In this document: positions 1 to 11,900 of the stretch, in pieces
Layout: every line of letters begins with the position of its first letter
Numbering within the stretch: position 1 is the first letter of the stretch
NCBI RefSeq assembly: GCF_004027225.2
Contig: NC_046358.1
Span: 9,455,284 to 9,519,283, forward strand
From: Strigops habroptila
Lineage: Eukaryota > Chordata > Aves > Psittaciformes > Psittacidae
Length of the DNA: 64,000 nt
Direction: 5' to 3'
The notes under the pieces: generated by a model
Database searches by the model: none
Told to the model about the DNA's origin: nothing
The model's input: the letters and a program-made list of their open reading frames with translations, nothing else
Position numbers and translations under genes: made by a program

Positions 1-3000
1 GAAAAGGGGGAGGAGGGGAAGGGGGAATAAAACCAGACAAAAATAATCCCCAAAACAGGGGATTTAAAGTTCATCTGTCAAATATAAGATGACAAATATG
101 TATGTTTTATCAATTAATAACTGAAAGCTTTTTCAATCACTGAAGGAGGAATATGCAGTGTTGGTTTACCGATGTAAATCTTCTGGTCCAAATTCAAACA
201 GAATTAGCTAAAAATGCTATTTTAAATCTAAAATAAGAGAGAATTTTAAAATGGAAATACTAATTCATAGCCCATGGCATTATTACTGCAAGACTGTGTT
301 TCTTATCTCTTCTGTATCAGAACAGTGAACCTCTAAGTCAATACAAAGCAAAGCTGAAGGTCCAGTGTTCTTCACTGAGTATGTCACATCACAGTACTAA
401 ACCACAGATTTAAAATCTTCTGCACTCCAAAATAATCCTGCCTTTTCTCCCTGACCTTACATACACTACAATTTTACAGCTAAATTTACAATTTTACAGC
501 AATGTTATAATCTTGAAGAAAAAGGCAAAGTGAGCTTTGTCAACTGGCTTATATTTAAAGCACACAGTAACAATGATAATCATAAAGTGATAAACCCTTC
601 CAAATTATCTGCAGCAAGAGCCTTATCCTGATCCCATCAAAGATGACATAACCTTGTCTACTGCAATGGAAACATTAGATTACTGAAAATATCTTCTTTA
701 TAACTTAAAAAATGGGTTACTGAACCAAAATAATTGGTACTTCTTGTGATAGAGGACTCCTCAAGAGAGTATGGAAGAATACAAAGTAAAGCTGAACACA
801 TTCAGTATACAAGGCAGCTAGTAAGAAACACAGTTTACATTTATAAGTACTAATCTCAAAAGCAATGCTGAAGAGTAAAACGTACAGGACAATCAAGAGA
901 AGCACATTCCCTCTATGCTACTATTAGTGAACATAACGCTCCACTGCTGTAGGAAAGTTGTGCAAAAAAAAAAAAAAAGAAAGGACAGGTGCTTGCAAAG
1001 CTCTGATTCAAATACTGTGGTTTTTTATTTGCTTATCTGGTATTACTTGAATGTTGCTGGATTTTGTTATTCCACTGTTAAAGCTCTTTCAGAAAAACAC
1101 AGAGATCAGAATGAGTAACTCTAATTGTTCAAAATAAATTTATCTTGCAATGAATTCTTGTTCAACATTGAAATTTTGCTGACCCTGCATTCTGAGGTTT
1201 CTATGTGAATAAGTGAAAAAGCACATGACTCTCCAATATGACAAGCAAAGTAGCTTTCTATTTCACTTTAGATATAACCAGTTTGAAAATTATGTTCAAA
1301 CTTTCAGAATGCACAGTGGTACTACCAATGGTTTTTTTGCATACAAGATTGTACTTAGTGAAAGAAAGCTAGCGTTTCAGTCATTCATTACATGCCACAG
1401 GTTTTCAGCTACAACTGCAATTACAAGGCTGGAGTCTTAAAATCTGCAAAAATTATTCTGAGTTCCAGTGAATGAAACTGACATCAGTTGTGCAAATAAA
1501 ACTTGAGTGTTCAGCCCTGAAATTACCTGTGCAACAGAATCCCTGAACATCAAGTAATTATTATTCTGTTTTAAACGGAAAAGGAAAGATCTGGAAGGCT
1601 TAAAAAAGGCCCCTCCAAAAATCTATCTCAGGTCTTACAATACAGATGTAATTACTTACATTATTACCTATAATTGGAAAGATATTGTTCAAAGATTACA
1701 GATCGTAAACAAAAGCATGTGGCTACTCACCTACAGTATACCAACTAGCATCTGTCAACTTGCTGATAACAGCTTCTTGAAAGGATCCATCAGGCATTTT
1801 GGTTTCAACCATTGCACCAACCTGTAAAAAGGAGGATCTCAAGGTTACATGTAATCCCAAACTCACATAATGGAGAAAAACCCAAGGAGGCATTAATTCT
1901 TCCAGCAAGCCAGCCTTCTTTTTTTTTAAAGCTCATTTTAGCTAAATGTTGCTTTGTAAAATTTAGTTACTTAGCTGTGAAAAACAAAGGTCCTTAAGTA
2001 TGAAGGCTGAACTGCAAATAGACGGTAAAGCAGTAAGAAACTCAGATCATCTAAGCATGATTTACATCATCTCAAAAACTAACAAGAAGGCTAACTGGAA
2101 ATAAATATTCAAATATTCAGTCAAAGTAATTATTACTTCATTACTGACATGCATGCAATTCCTCCTATGTCCCATAATTTCACCACTGTTATATATATAT
2201 CAGCTACGTCAGAACTTCAGTAGCAGCCTACAACACGCATTAGTGTTCTTGCAGTAGCTACAGGGTAAAGACAAATACAGAAAAGGTGATCTCCTCTACA
2301 GAGCTCTATTCACATTCAATGTTTTATAACTCAGCTATGTATTTCAGCAGGCAACTATTACATATCACAGAAACACAAACCAACATGCATTTTTATATAA
2401 AATACATCAACTATCTAAAAATGCAGTTAGAGCAATTGTATTTGCTACTGTCTAGCAACTTCACTTCATAATCAAATTCTCAATTACTTACAAGAAGTTT
2501 TGAAGTTTCATTACTTATAAGAAGTTTTATAACTTGTAAGAAGATACAAAAATCATTGTGTATGCAAAACTGGGTATGAAGTATACTATATGGAGAAGCA
2601 CAGCCTCTAAAAGCTGCCAGAGTTAAGACTAATTACTCAGAATTCATCTGAATTAAAGCGATGAGCCTCCTTTTGTTGATTAAAATTCTGTAGAACAGCA
2701 CTAAAATTTAGAATTTTACAAATCAATTATGTGAGCATAATGAAAAAACATGAAAAAAAAAAAAGCAGGCAGTATACATACTCTTAGAGGTCCTTTCACT
2801 TGGTCATCTTGCACTAACTGAGTTGAGTTATCCCCCTTCAGGACCACCTGAAAGATATTCGTGAACTTTTTTTTATATGTATCCTATTTTTGATAGCATA
2901 TAAAAAGCATATGAAACTGCATTAATAACAATTTGGAAAATAAAATCTTTGTTAATCAAACGGACCAAAACATTATTAAACACAAAACACTTGTTTTACT

Positions 3001-6000
3001 GACAGGGGCCCACAAGTATCACACTTAACATCTGATCTCAAACATCATACTTAAAGAGGGCACATCAAACATCAGCTATTCCAAGGTAAAGAAAAAATGC
3101 TTTGATGTGAGTTTGGATATCGATGCAATGCAGGTCACACATGGAATTGGGCTTCCAGATCAGGAGATTAAGCGGCCTTTTTTTTCTCTCTCTCTACTTC
3201 AACTGTAGCACTTTATTGACAACACGCTGAGTACTAAACTACAACCAAAATAAAAAGGTTTTTTTTATGAAATACGTATCAGAAAAAACATGTAACTGAC
3301 CACCATTTCTGCTACCTTGAGCCAGAGAAAGTTTTTATGGTAAAGATGTGAATCACTACAAGCATAATGAAAGTAAGGATCAGTTACAGTGTCAGTAAAT
3401 TACACTTCTCCCTTTAAAATCCTACATTTGAGAAATTAATAGTGTAGATAGAGTGAATGTAAGCCTAAGCAATTTGAATCCTTGAGTTTGCAGAGACTCA
3501 ATTTAGAAACATAAAAGATGGATATTTAGATGTCGACACTGTTAACAGGTTTTGTTATCACAAAAACATCTATGGTGTTTAAATAAAGACGACCCTAAAA
3601 AGTAATCCAAAATTCCTGTTTCTTGTCAGGAATCAAAAGACCTTGAAAGAGCTTCCTTTCCACTTCTGAAGATGTCGAGTTTTCTGGCTCCCCCAATTAT
3701 CCCCCAACCACAGTCTACACTGTAGCTGTATTTATAAATGTTAATACATATTCAAGTTAATAATGCACTTCATGCAATTTCTGTTTAACATTTTCTGTCG
3801 CACTGAGATGGATACAGGTTGTCCTGCTGCTCAGGAAGAGACTACTAGACTTTTTGGACTCTTTGCACTTTTGGCAACTGTGTCGGGGTGTGCCTACATG
3901 CTCTTAATTACAATATCAGGCTTACCTTGTTAAAACTTCAATTGTTATAATTGAGATACAGTGACAGGAATTTCCACCAAGTCACAGCAGCCTCATAAAC
4001 TTCCATATCTTATCATAGAGTCATAAAGCATATGATTCTAATGAGAAAAAGAAACTCACACCTCTTATAGTTCAAATACTCTATCAGACCAAAGATACAG
4101 ATACAAAATCAAGGATGTCAGACCAGGTAGGGCAGCACCCTGCTTCCTACAGAGCTTCTTATTAACACAGGTTTCTAAGAACATAACAGATTTCTACAAG
4201 TACTCATTAAGAACAGGGGAAAAGACTCCAGTATCCAAATTGTTTGGTGTTTGTTGGGGGGTTTTCCTATTCACGTAAAGCACTCTAATAAAGTGATATG
4301 ATCTATAGATGTAATTGAAGAGGCTAATAGCTTGTTCTACTTGATCTCAGCATTAAAGCACATGTAAACTTAGATGCGTAGTTATTAAAAGAAGATTTCA
4401 TCTGTGTTAAGGGGTTCTGGGTCACTAATGACTTATTTACCTATTTTGGACAGGAGATGAGAAAGTAGAAAGTGGAAAGATTTTGACAAAACAAAGCAGA
4501 ACAATGTCTATATTTACTTTGAACGTTTAACTTTCATTTAACTACATTTTATTCTTGTTTTCCCATGGTAGCACTTACAACAGTACTGCAACACCAAAAT
4601 AATGACTTTCTTTTTTGGTTGCTTTGGCGTGACACCTGTAAATGTGAATGAATGTTATGTGCCAGTACTATGTGTGTGTAGAAACTCAGCTACAGCCGGA
4701 GCATACTGGTTTAGAAGCAGCAGCAAGATACTCAAAACTTAACAGACGTTATCCTGGACATTCCTAAAACCTGGTCTAAGAAACTAATTATTACCATCCT
4801 TTTTTGCTGTTATGTTGATTTATTATTTATTTTGGCGTTGCCTCTTAAGTTCTAAGCTATCAAACTGAAAATGTCAGTGGGAATGAAATGGAATTTCTGC
4901 TTCAGAAGAGGTTGCTCTTATTCCTTATTACTCATGTAAAGTCATAATCCTCTCTTTGTAAGATCAAAACTGACTGCTGTGAAACTAATGCATTCACACA
5001 CAGAAGACAGCTGTGATCAGGAAAGAAGTAGCAAGGATAAGTAATTTGAAAGCTTATTCTTGTTCCAGCATATCCTACAAAAATAAGAAAGAAACACCCC
5101 TACTCCCCCCCCCCCAAAAAAAGAAAGAAAAACCAAACAATAAACATCCCAAACCCAGCACCAAAATATGAAAAACATTCTAGTGTTTTTTAAAATTCAT
5201 ATAGTGAGGTGATGAACATTTCCAAATCTTCAGGACTAGGATCATCTTTTCTGATAGTCCTTTCAACACAAAACTTTTATAAAATCAGCAAGAACCACAG
5301 TCTAGTACCTTGACTTTCACAAGCCTTTTCACCGTCTTAATCTTTGCCTCACAGAAGGCACCACGGTACTTGGCACTGACATCAGTTCCCACTGTCAGGT
5401 AGGCAGGCTCGTCTGCTGCCTATTAAGAAAAAAATAAGAATAAAGGTTAGTTCTTCTTCCTTTTTTTCAGCTGCATCATTATATATTTAATTTTACACCT
5501 AAGCTTTCAGATCTATTGACTTTTACATGAGTAACGATGTCTGTACTTGGAATTGCAATCACACTGTTCTTTAAAAGAAAAAAAAAAAAAGAAAATGAAA
5601 CCAACAAACAAGTTACAGGAAGTTTTGTTTTACCAGTGATGATTACACTTCCCACAATTTTGTCAGCCTAATTACTCTCCCAGAAATATCTCTGAGGGTA
5701 TTAAACTGATATTTCAAACATCTCCTTTATATAAATGGTAATAATGTACAGGAACAACTATTAAGTCATTCCTACACATCATATAAAAGGAGAGTATTTC
5801 AGCTGTGAACAGGCAATATAAAAGATAGTTGTACTTTTCTCAGCTCACAGCAATCCAGTGACAAAGATTATTTAAAACATTTGAGATCGCTATCATCCCA
5901 ATACTTACAATTAAGTCTATAAGATTCTACATATAGGATTTTTTTTCCTGCCAACTAAAAGGAGACCTCTAGAGAAATTTGTTGTTATCTTTCAAACAGC

Positions 6001-6677
6001 TGTTAACTAGTACTTTTGTTTACTGAAATGCTATTATAAAAGCTTAATTGCTTATGCATTTTAAGAGAGAGAAATATTTATCATCATATTTTCCTTAGTC
6101 TGGACTTCTATTACTCAACATTGCATTTTACGGTGCTCGAGCAATTGATAAACAAGGGTAAAATTACCACGTTGAAAATGCCTATCAAGGAAATCACAGC
6201 ATATAAAATAACTGCTTTTCTGTTCTTACTTAGTGTTTTAATTACTATTTTTTTAATTACTATTATTTCTTCGACTCTGAAGGCAAAAAAAGTTTTCTCT
6301 TTTGTAAGTTGCACTGCAACTGTTAAGCCTTTACTGAAAAAGAAACAGGAACAGCTAAGGCGGGACAAAAGCTGTGGTATTGCAAACTTACAAACAGTGG
6401 CTGCTGATACAGGAAGCATTCAGACAGTAGCCCAAAGGACAACAACTCAAAGCCGTTGTGAATTTTCAGACTACTACTGCAAGATGGTAAAAGCTTCGCT
6501 CACTCACACCTCAGCTGGAGAGCAGAAACAGGATATACAGCATGCACTGAAACCCCGGCCAACGTTATCCTACTGTTGCTCATCCGAAACCGGCGATTAA
6601 AAACGAAATCGCCAGAGCAGCTTGCGCGGGGCGAAAAGAAGCCGTTACCTACTCCGGAGTTAGCCTACCTTCATCAT
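1..6677 (-). CDS. ARID4A: ARID4A, 5' part (coding exons 1-4), partial gene
   Basis: Four minus-strand exons (6669-6677, 5309-5419, 2782-2847, 1731-1821), all with GT-AG borders and consistent phase, encode the first ~92 residues of ARID4A (RBBP1), a nuclear RB-binding, SIN3-HDAC-associated chromatin regulator. The peptide starts M(M)[14 protein letters not shown] and contains [16 protein letters not shown] and TDASWYTV, the N-terminal Tudor-type module of the ARID4 family. Residues such as AADEPAYL and [16 protein letters not shown] fit ARID4A better than ARID4B (recalled family comparison). The next exon, expected to begin with an acidic FDDGDE-like segment, was not found in 1-1730, so the gene continues beyond the left edge. 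Introns in 1-6668 hold only AT-rich sequence and short homopolymers; I see no other gene in them. Confidence 0.93.
1731..1821 (-). CDS. ARID4A: ARID4A coding exon 4
   Basis: 91 bp, acceptor TTTTTACAG and donor GTGAGT on the minus strand. It encodes [20 protein letters not shown] then [10 protein letters not shown] and ends in phase 1. This is the second half of the N-terminal Tudor-like module. Confidence 0.93.
2782..2847 (-). CDS. ARID4A: ARID4A coding exon 3
   Basis: 66 bp, exactly 22 codons, phase 0 at both ends. Acceptor is CTTTCAG, donor GTATGT. It encodes [16 protein letters not shown] followed by VKGPLR. Confidence 0.92.
5309..5419 (-). CDS. ARID4A: ARID4A coding exon 2
   Basis: 111 bp, 37 codons, phase 0. 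Acceptor is TTAATAG, donor GTACTA. It encodes [20 protein letters not shown] and then [17 protein letters not shown], the most conserved N-terminal stretch of the ARID4 family. Confidence 0.94.
6669..6677 (-). CDS. ARID4A: ARID4A start-codon exon
   Basis: The minus strand reads ATGATGAAG immediately before a GTAGGC donor, giving M-M-K and joining in phase 0 to exon 2 (AADEP). The family start MKAADEP corresponds to the second ATG (6672-6674); the extra ATG directly upstream would add one Met. The 5'UTR lies further right in the CpG island; its boundaries are not determinable here. Confidence 0.85.
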
Positions 6678-7790
6678 TAAAGGTTATTTGAGGGATTCCA
6701 GCTCAAAGACTTCTCCTCCCCGCGAGCACACGGGAAAACACTGCAAAACAAGAAGGGGGGAGGGAGCGGCTGAGGGCTCACCCGTGCGAGCGTGGGTCTC
6801 CCTCTGCGTGAGGGGAGGCCGGGCTGAGAGGGGAGACCGGCACCGGCAGGCGGGAACCGCCGCGCGTCCCAGCCCCACCGGGCCGCGGAGGGAGCGGGGC
6901 CGCAGCCGTCGCCCGCCGCTTCCCGCCCGGCGGCCCCTCGGTGTGTCACGTCGCCATTGCTCCCGCTCCGCGCCTCAGGGCGGAGGGACCGGGAGTCGCG
7001 TTCGGCCCGGGAGGGGAAACCGCCACCCCGCACAGGCAGCTCCTCGCCGTGGGGGCCCGCGGCCGTCTTCCCCGCCCCTCGCAACTTTCTGCGGCCCGCG
7101 GAGGAACGCGCCGCCGAGCTCCTCCTCCCTGCCCCCTCCCCGCCGGCTGGCCGCACTTCTGGCTCCCGCCCCCCGCACACCCGCCGCGGCCGGCCGCGCT
7201 GCCAGCCGCCGGGACTCCGCGGCCCCCGGCATGGGGCGGGGGGGGGTGCGCGGCGGGGGCGGGCCGGCGCCGTGCGGCTGAGTGGCTGCGGATGGAGGGC
7301 GGGCGGGCGGTCCCCGCCGCCAAGCGCCGGGGCAGCTCCAAGAACGGTGGCGGGGGGAAGCGGCCAGGGAGCTCGGAGCGGGCACGGGGCGGAGTTCGGT
7401 GGGGAAGGGAGTCCCCATCGGAAAGGGACCGACGAGCGTCCGCGCTCCCTCACACGGTGGAAAGGCGCGCTAGTGGGGGGGTGGGGGAGGTATGGGGGGA
7501 GCTCCCGGCGCCGCTCCGCGCCCCCTCCCCCGGGACAGCAACAGAGTTGCGGCTGCCGAGGTGCCCGCCGCCCTCGCTGCCTCCTACCTGGAAACTCGGA
7601 GCGAAGTGGGCAGCCCCGCGCTGCCCGGCCTGGTCCCGGCGCCGCGGGCCCCTCCGAGACGACGACAGCCCCGTGAGCGGCGGCGGCTGAGCGCGGCCCC
7701 GCTCCACCCCCCAGCCCGGGCTCGCACCGAATCACCAGCGACCAGCCCAATAACAAGCTGTTGAGCAGAATCGGTCCTGCCTGAGCTCCC

Positions 7791-8085
7791 ATTGGTCCCC
7801 TCATGACGCCCTGGGGGCTCTGCCCCGCCCGGATTGGGCACCGCGGACAGCACCCCCATTGGTCACAGGGCGGCTGGCAGAGGGCATTGGCCAGCCGTCG
7901 ACGCAGGTAGGGCCACTGAGACTTTTGATTGGCGATCCTTCGGAAAGCTAGCCGATTGGTGAAGATTGAAGTGAAGTCAGAGTCCCCCCACGGGTGATTG
8001 GTAGGAGCTGGATCCGGATGTAGCTCTGTGCGCGTTGACTGGCCGCGACCAGGGGACAGGAAGAACAAGGGCGCGATGTGATTGG
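7791..8085 (-). promoter_or_regulatory. Array of eight CCAAT (NF-Y) boxes
   Basis: ATTGG on the plus strand (CCAAT on the minus strand) occurs at 7791, 7833, 7858, 7886, 7928, 7955, 7997 and 8081, all in one orientation. Start-to-start steps are 42, 25, 28, 42, 27, 42 and 84 bp. A degenerate ACTGG at 8038 falls close to the middle of the 84-bp step. CCAAT boxes are known NF-Y sites; function here is inferred from number, orientation and promoter position. Confidence 0.75.
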
Positions 8086-8199
8086 TACTGGCCTTCTCTT
8101 AGGGACGCGGTGGGGCGGGGACAAGAGCGGGAGGGGGCGGAGGCGGCGTTCTGCGGCGGCGGCGGCCCGCGGCGGGCGGAGCGCATGCGCCGCGGTTAG

Positions 8200-8685
8200 C
8201 CTCTCGGCGCCATTTTGTGCGGCGCTCTTTCCCATTTTAGGCCGCGGGAGGAAGAGAACGGGAGTGGCCGGCGCCGCTCCCGGGGGGCTGGGGGAGCTGT
8301 GGGCAGAGGCGATGGGCCCGGCGGGGAGTCCCCTCCCGCGCTCCGGAGCGGCCGCGGCTTGTTTCTGCTCGGCTGCCTACTCCCGTGGTGGACGGCAGCG
8401 GCCGCGTCGCTCTCCCCCCCCCGCGTCCTCCCGCTCGGCGGTGATGGCGCAGGAGCGGACCCGGAAGTGAAGCGGTGGCGGTGCCTCTGGCGGCGTGCGG
8501 CGGAAGCGCCCGGCGGGAGGGCGCGGAGGAGCCGGCCGGCCGAGCTGCCCGGTGAGGTGCGGATCCGCCAGCCGCCGTCCACTCGCCGCTCTCCCCGCCG
8601 GAGCCAAGCGGTGGTGCCGTCGGGGCGGCCCATCCGCTGCGGTCGCTGCCGAGCGCCCCAGCACAGACAGCGCCGGGGCTGCAGG
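8200..8685 (+). ncRNA. Possible first exon of a divergent lncRNA (PSMA3-AS1-like position)
   Basis: The plus strand downstream of the CCAAT array has initiator/YY1-like CCATTTT motifs and, after ~480 GC-rich bases, a good 5' splice site (GCTGCAG followed by GTAGGG at 8686). In human, as I recall, the lncRNA PSMA3-AS1 starts next to the ARID4A promoter and runs antisense towards PSMA3, which is exactly the geometry available here. Start, later exons and end are not visible; this is a positional inference. Confidence 0.35.
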
Positions 8686-8900
8686 TAGGGGCTGCAGGCG
8701 CTGCCCGTGCCGCTTTCCTTTGCGCCGGTCCCTCAGCCGGTGCGGGCGGGACACGGGTGGCTGCGCTTCCCTCGCAGGAAGGCGTCGCTCCGTCGCCATT
8801 AACCGCCTCCTGCTGCCCGTGACGCATTTGCGGTGAAGCCCGGGGAGGGGGGTAGCCGTCTGTTGTTGCCTGGTCGCTTCTGCACGTGGTGCTGGCGGTT

Positions 8901-11900
8901 GTAGCGGCCGCTTGGCCTGCTGCCAGGCGCCTCAGGTCATATCTTCACAGGAGGATGCGACAAGGACAGGAGAAGACCAGTGTTGGTGGGGCTGACTGCA
9001 TTTTGGGGTGCTTGGAGGGGACTGTAGTCTTGTCCAGTCCTTCCGTACCGGTGATGGATGCTCTCTGAAGGCACAGTCTTCCAAGGCAGGATACTGGCAC
9101 CTGCGAAGTGTCCTCTAAGAGGATTTGGACTTGGAGGCAAGCTTTGATACTACTAAATATGAGTTACTAACTGAAGCCTATAATTAAATATGCTTCTAAC
9201 GTTAGTGCCACATTTTTACTTACGTAAAGTTTGCATCATGCTTGACAGTCATGCAGATCCATTCTTTTTACACAAAGTAATGAGTATCATCTGTTTGACA
9301 GTACTCACTCTTAGCTACAAGACATACCTTAGGTTTATCTAAATCAACAGTGGAGGAACTTGTCAATCTAGTTCAGAGATCCTTTGCGCTAATTTGACAG
9401 GCATGGATTGCTAATTTAGGTGTAGTTTCCATGTAAGTTCTGGCTTGAAGGTGTTTTTTCGTTTTGCATTTTGTAAATCCTATGCTTTGGAAAGCAGCAA
9501 GCAAAGGCACACCTCTTGAAGGAGTTCAGTCAGCAGCGGTGTATGGTATCAGTAAGCTCTAAAAGTTTATTAAGGCGTGATGCACTCAAGGCGTGTTTAG
9601 AGTTGACTGCAGGAGATGCTTCATATGGGGGAAGGGTAGCTGCAGACTTCTGGTGTTTGGATCTGGGTTGTAAATATAAAGATGCTCAAGGTTGTATACA
9701 AAATGTGTAAAGGTTTGAGGCATTTAGTGCTGAGGAAACTTTGGTTCTGTGCTGTAGTTACACTTTATGCAGTGGATAAACTGAGGAGCGAGTTAATGTT
9801 TAGAACATACTAAATCTACCCCAAATGTTAAAAAAGCTTCAAGAATTCACTTTGTGCACTTCTAATCAATCTGTGAAATGTATTGGCCAAGCCATGACTT
9901 TGAGCTTTAAGGCACAATTTGTATCTCTGTACTAAGTGTAGTACCATTCAATAAATAACAGTTTGTGACAAAACTAATCAGTCTTGTTTGATTTCTAGCA
10001 GAAAAATCCTGTCCACCTGGATGTATCTGTTGCAGCTGGCATGCTTAGGAGGTTTGTGGCACATCATCCATTTAGTAATTGTGAGCAAAAGGACTTTTTT
10101 TATATAGCCTCTCAGCAGATGTGACTTGTTCTTTTATGGTATTTAAAGCACCTAAGAATGCCTAGCTAGGCAGCTCAACAAAGAGCATAAACATTCTCAC
10201 ACAACTTGGGGATGATGTCTGGTGTAATGGAATGAAAACACTGTGCTTTTGGCAAGCCAGGGAAAGGGTCTAATTTTGTTTTAAAGTAACTTCTCATTGC
10301 AGTATGAACTTCAGGACTCAGTTATGCCATGATATTGACATTTTGCATCCTGAATGTATGTCAGTGTTAACCAGCCCAGACACTGCCTTGGCTATACTAG
10401 ATCCTTGCATCTGTACCCCATCCCTCAGCATGATCCCTTATAGGGAAACAGTTGAAATGAGTGGAAGAAATGAGCAGCAGACTTTTCCATTGTGAGCCAC
10501 TCTGTTAACTTCGTAGAGTTAACACTTCATAAGCTCTAAGATGAGACAATCATAGTCCTTTTTCTATCTAATTAAACAGACATGCTACGAGGTAGAAAAA
10601 TTTTTAACATCACTGTTCAAAGCAGCAGCACTTGTATTATGTGCAAGTACCATTATGTGTTAAGTACCAACTGTCTTGTAGATGCAGTACAGGAGATTCA
10701 CCTGAGGATATGCATCTTGGTCTTAGCTTGTGCAAATTAGCACAGTGCTGCTTAATTTAAAAAGTTAACACAAAAGCATCAAGGCACTCTAAGCATGGCA
10801 CTGGTCTTTAGTCTCATGTAATTTGAGAGTTTGGGTGATGGCTGTGAAGAAATCAGAAAAAATAATGTACTTTACAATGTCTTTGGTGTATTGGCTGCAG
10901 AATACACAGAATTTTTGCCCAAAGTCTTCCATATACATGGTACTTGGTAGGAAAAGGAAAGTATAGGAATGTCTGTATCTTGACAGTATTCGTCATAAGA
11001 ATAGCAGCCAAATAAAACTGTTCAGTGCGTCATGTAGCTTCCTTGAGAAAAGAGATAAAATAATGAGATTTCTAGCATAAGTTTGATATTTTAATTCTGT
11101 TCAGTAGTCACATATTGCTCTTGACATACTGCATTTACACCTAGATAAAAATTCAGAGTACACATACAATCACAGTCAAAATATTGTGGAAATATTAAAA
11201 ATACTGATTCTTGTTCTAACACTGAGCTGCTTTGTATGTATGAAAATACTATGCTGCTTTGTCAGACCTTGCAGATGTTTAGGAGACTTTTTGCTGCTTT
11301 TATTTTCATCTCAAATGTTTAGGTTTGGTTTTTTTTTTTCTTTTTTTTTTTTCTTTTAAATGTTCTTCCCCTTGGTATTTCTCTTCTGTAAGTAAACAGG
11401 CAACATTTTTCCAGTGGTGGCTGAGCAAACATCTGCCTTGTGGTGCAGAACCTCGGTCTGTGTGGAACTGCTATATTTCTGTACAAATCAAGGTCAGATG
11501 TATGCTTCCCACAAAGCATTATTATCCAAGTGATTGCAAACTGCTCAGATAAGAGTATAGTAAGAAGTTGTGAAGTGCTTGGTTGAGCAGGTATAAAGCA
11601 AAAAAAAAAATCCCTATGGAAGTGAAGTTGACAGCACAAAAGTTCGGTCAGTAATAGCTGGATTGTAAAAAGGAAAGGTCAAACCTTCTTTCCTAGTCAT
11701 GGAGAAAATTGTGGTTTACTGTTAACTATCAGGAATAAGAACAAAGAAAAAAAGGAAACACAAAAAGCACCTGCTAATGCTAAATGCTTACATACCATTT
11801 TCCCAGCTCTGGCACATTCCTGTCCCCATGTTCAGAAAAACAGATACTTAGTTATTCAGACATAACTGTGCACGCTGTTGTTCATATCTGAGACAAAGAT

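Larger units (their letters stand above)
6600..8900. promoter_or_regulatory. CpG-island promoter of ARID4A, probably bidirectional
   Basis: About 2.3 kb of very GC- and CpG-rich sequence sits upstream of the ARID4A start codon. It holds a CRE-like TGTCACGTCG at ~6943, many GC boxes, an array of eight ATTGG boxes (7791-8085) and two CCATTTT (YY1-like) motifs at ~8212-8237. The long GC-rich open frames here arise because CpG-rich DNA lacks stop codons; none has recognisable protein similarity. ARID4A would be read leftward and a second transcript probably rightward. Confidence 0.8.

Noticed and set aside
6121-6600. 159-codon plus-strand frame with a hydrophobic segment
   Set aside because: Sits in ARID4A intron 1 on the opposite strand; no homology, no splice or promoter context.
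6677-8068. 463-codon minus-strand open frame upstream of ARID4A
   Set aside because: Lies wholly in the CpG island, is rich in Pro, Arg, Gly and Ala, overlaps other long frames on both strands and resembles no family; stop codons are simply rare at this GC content.
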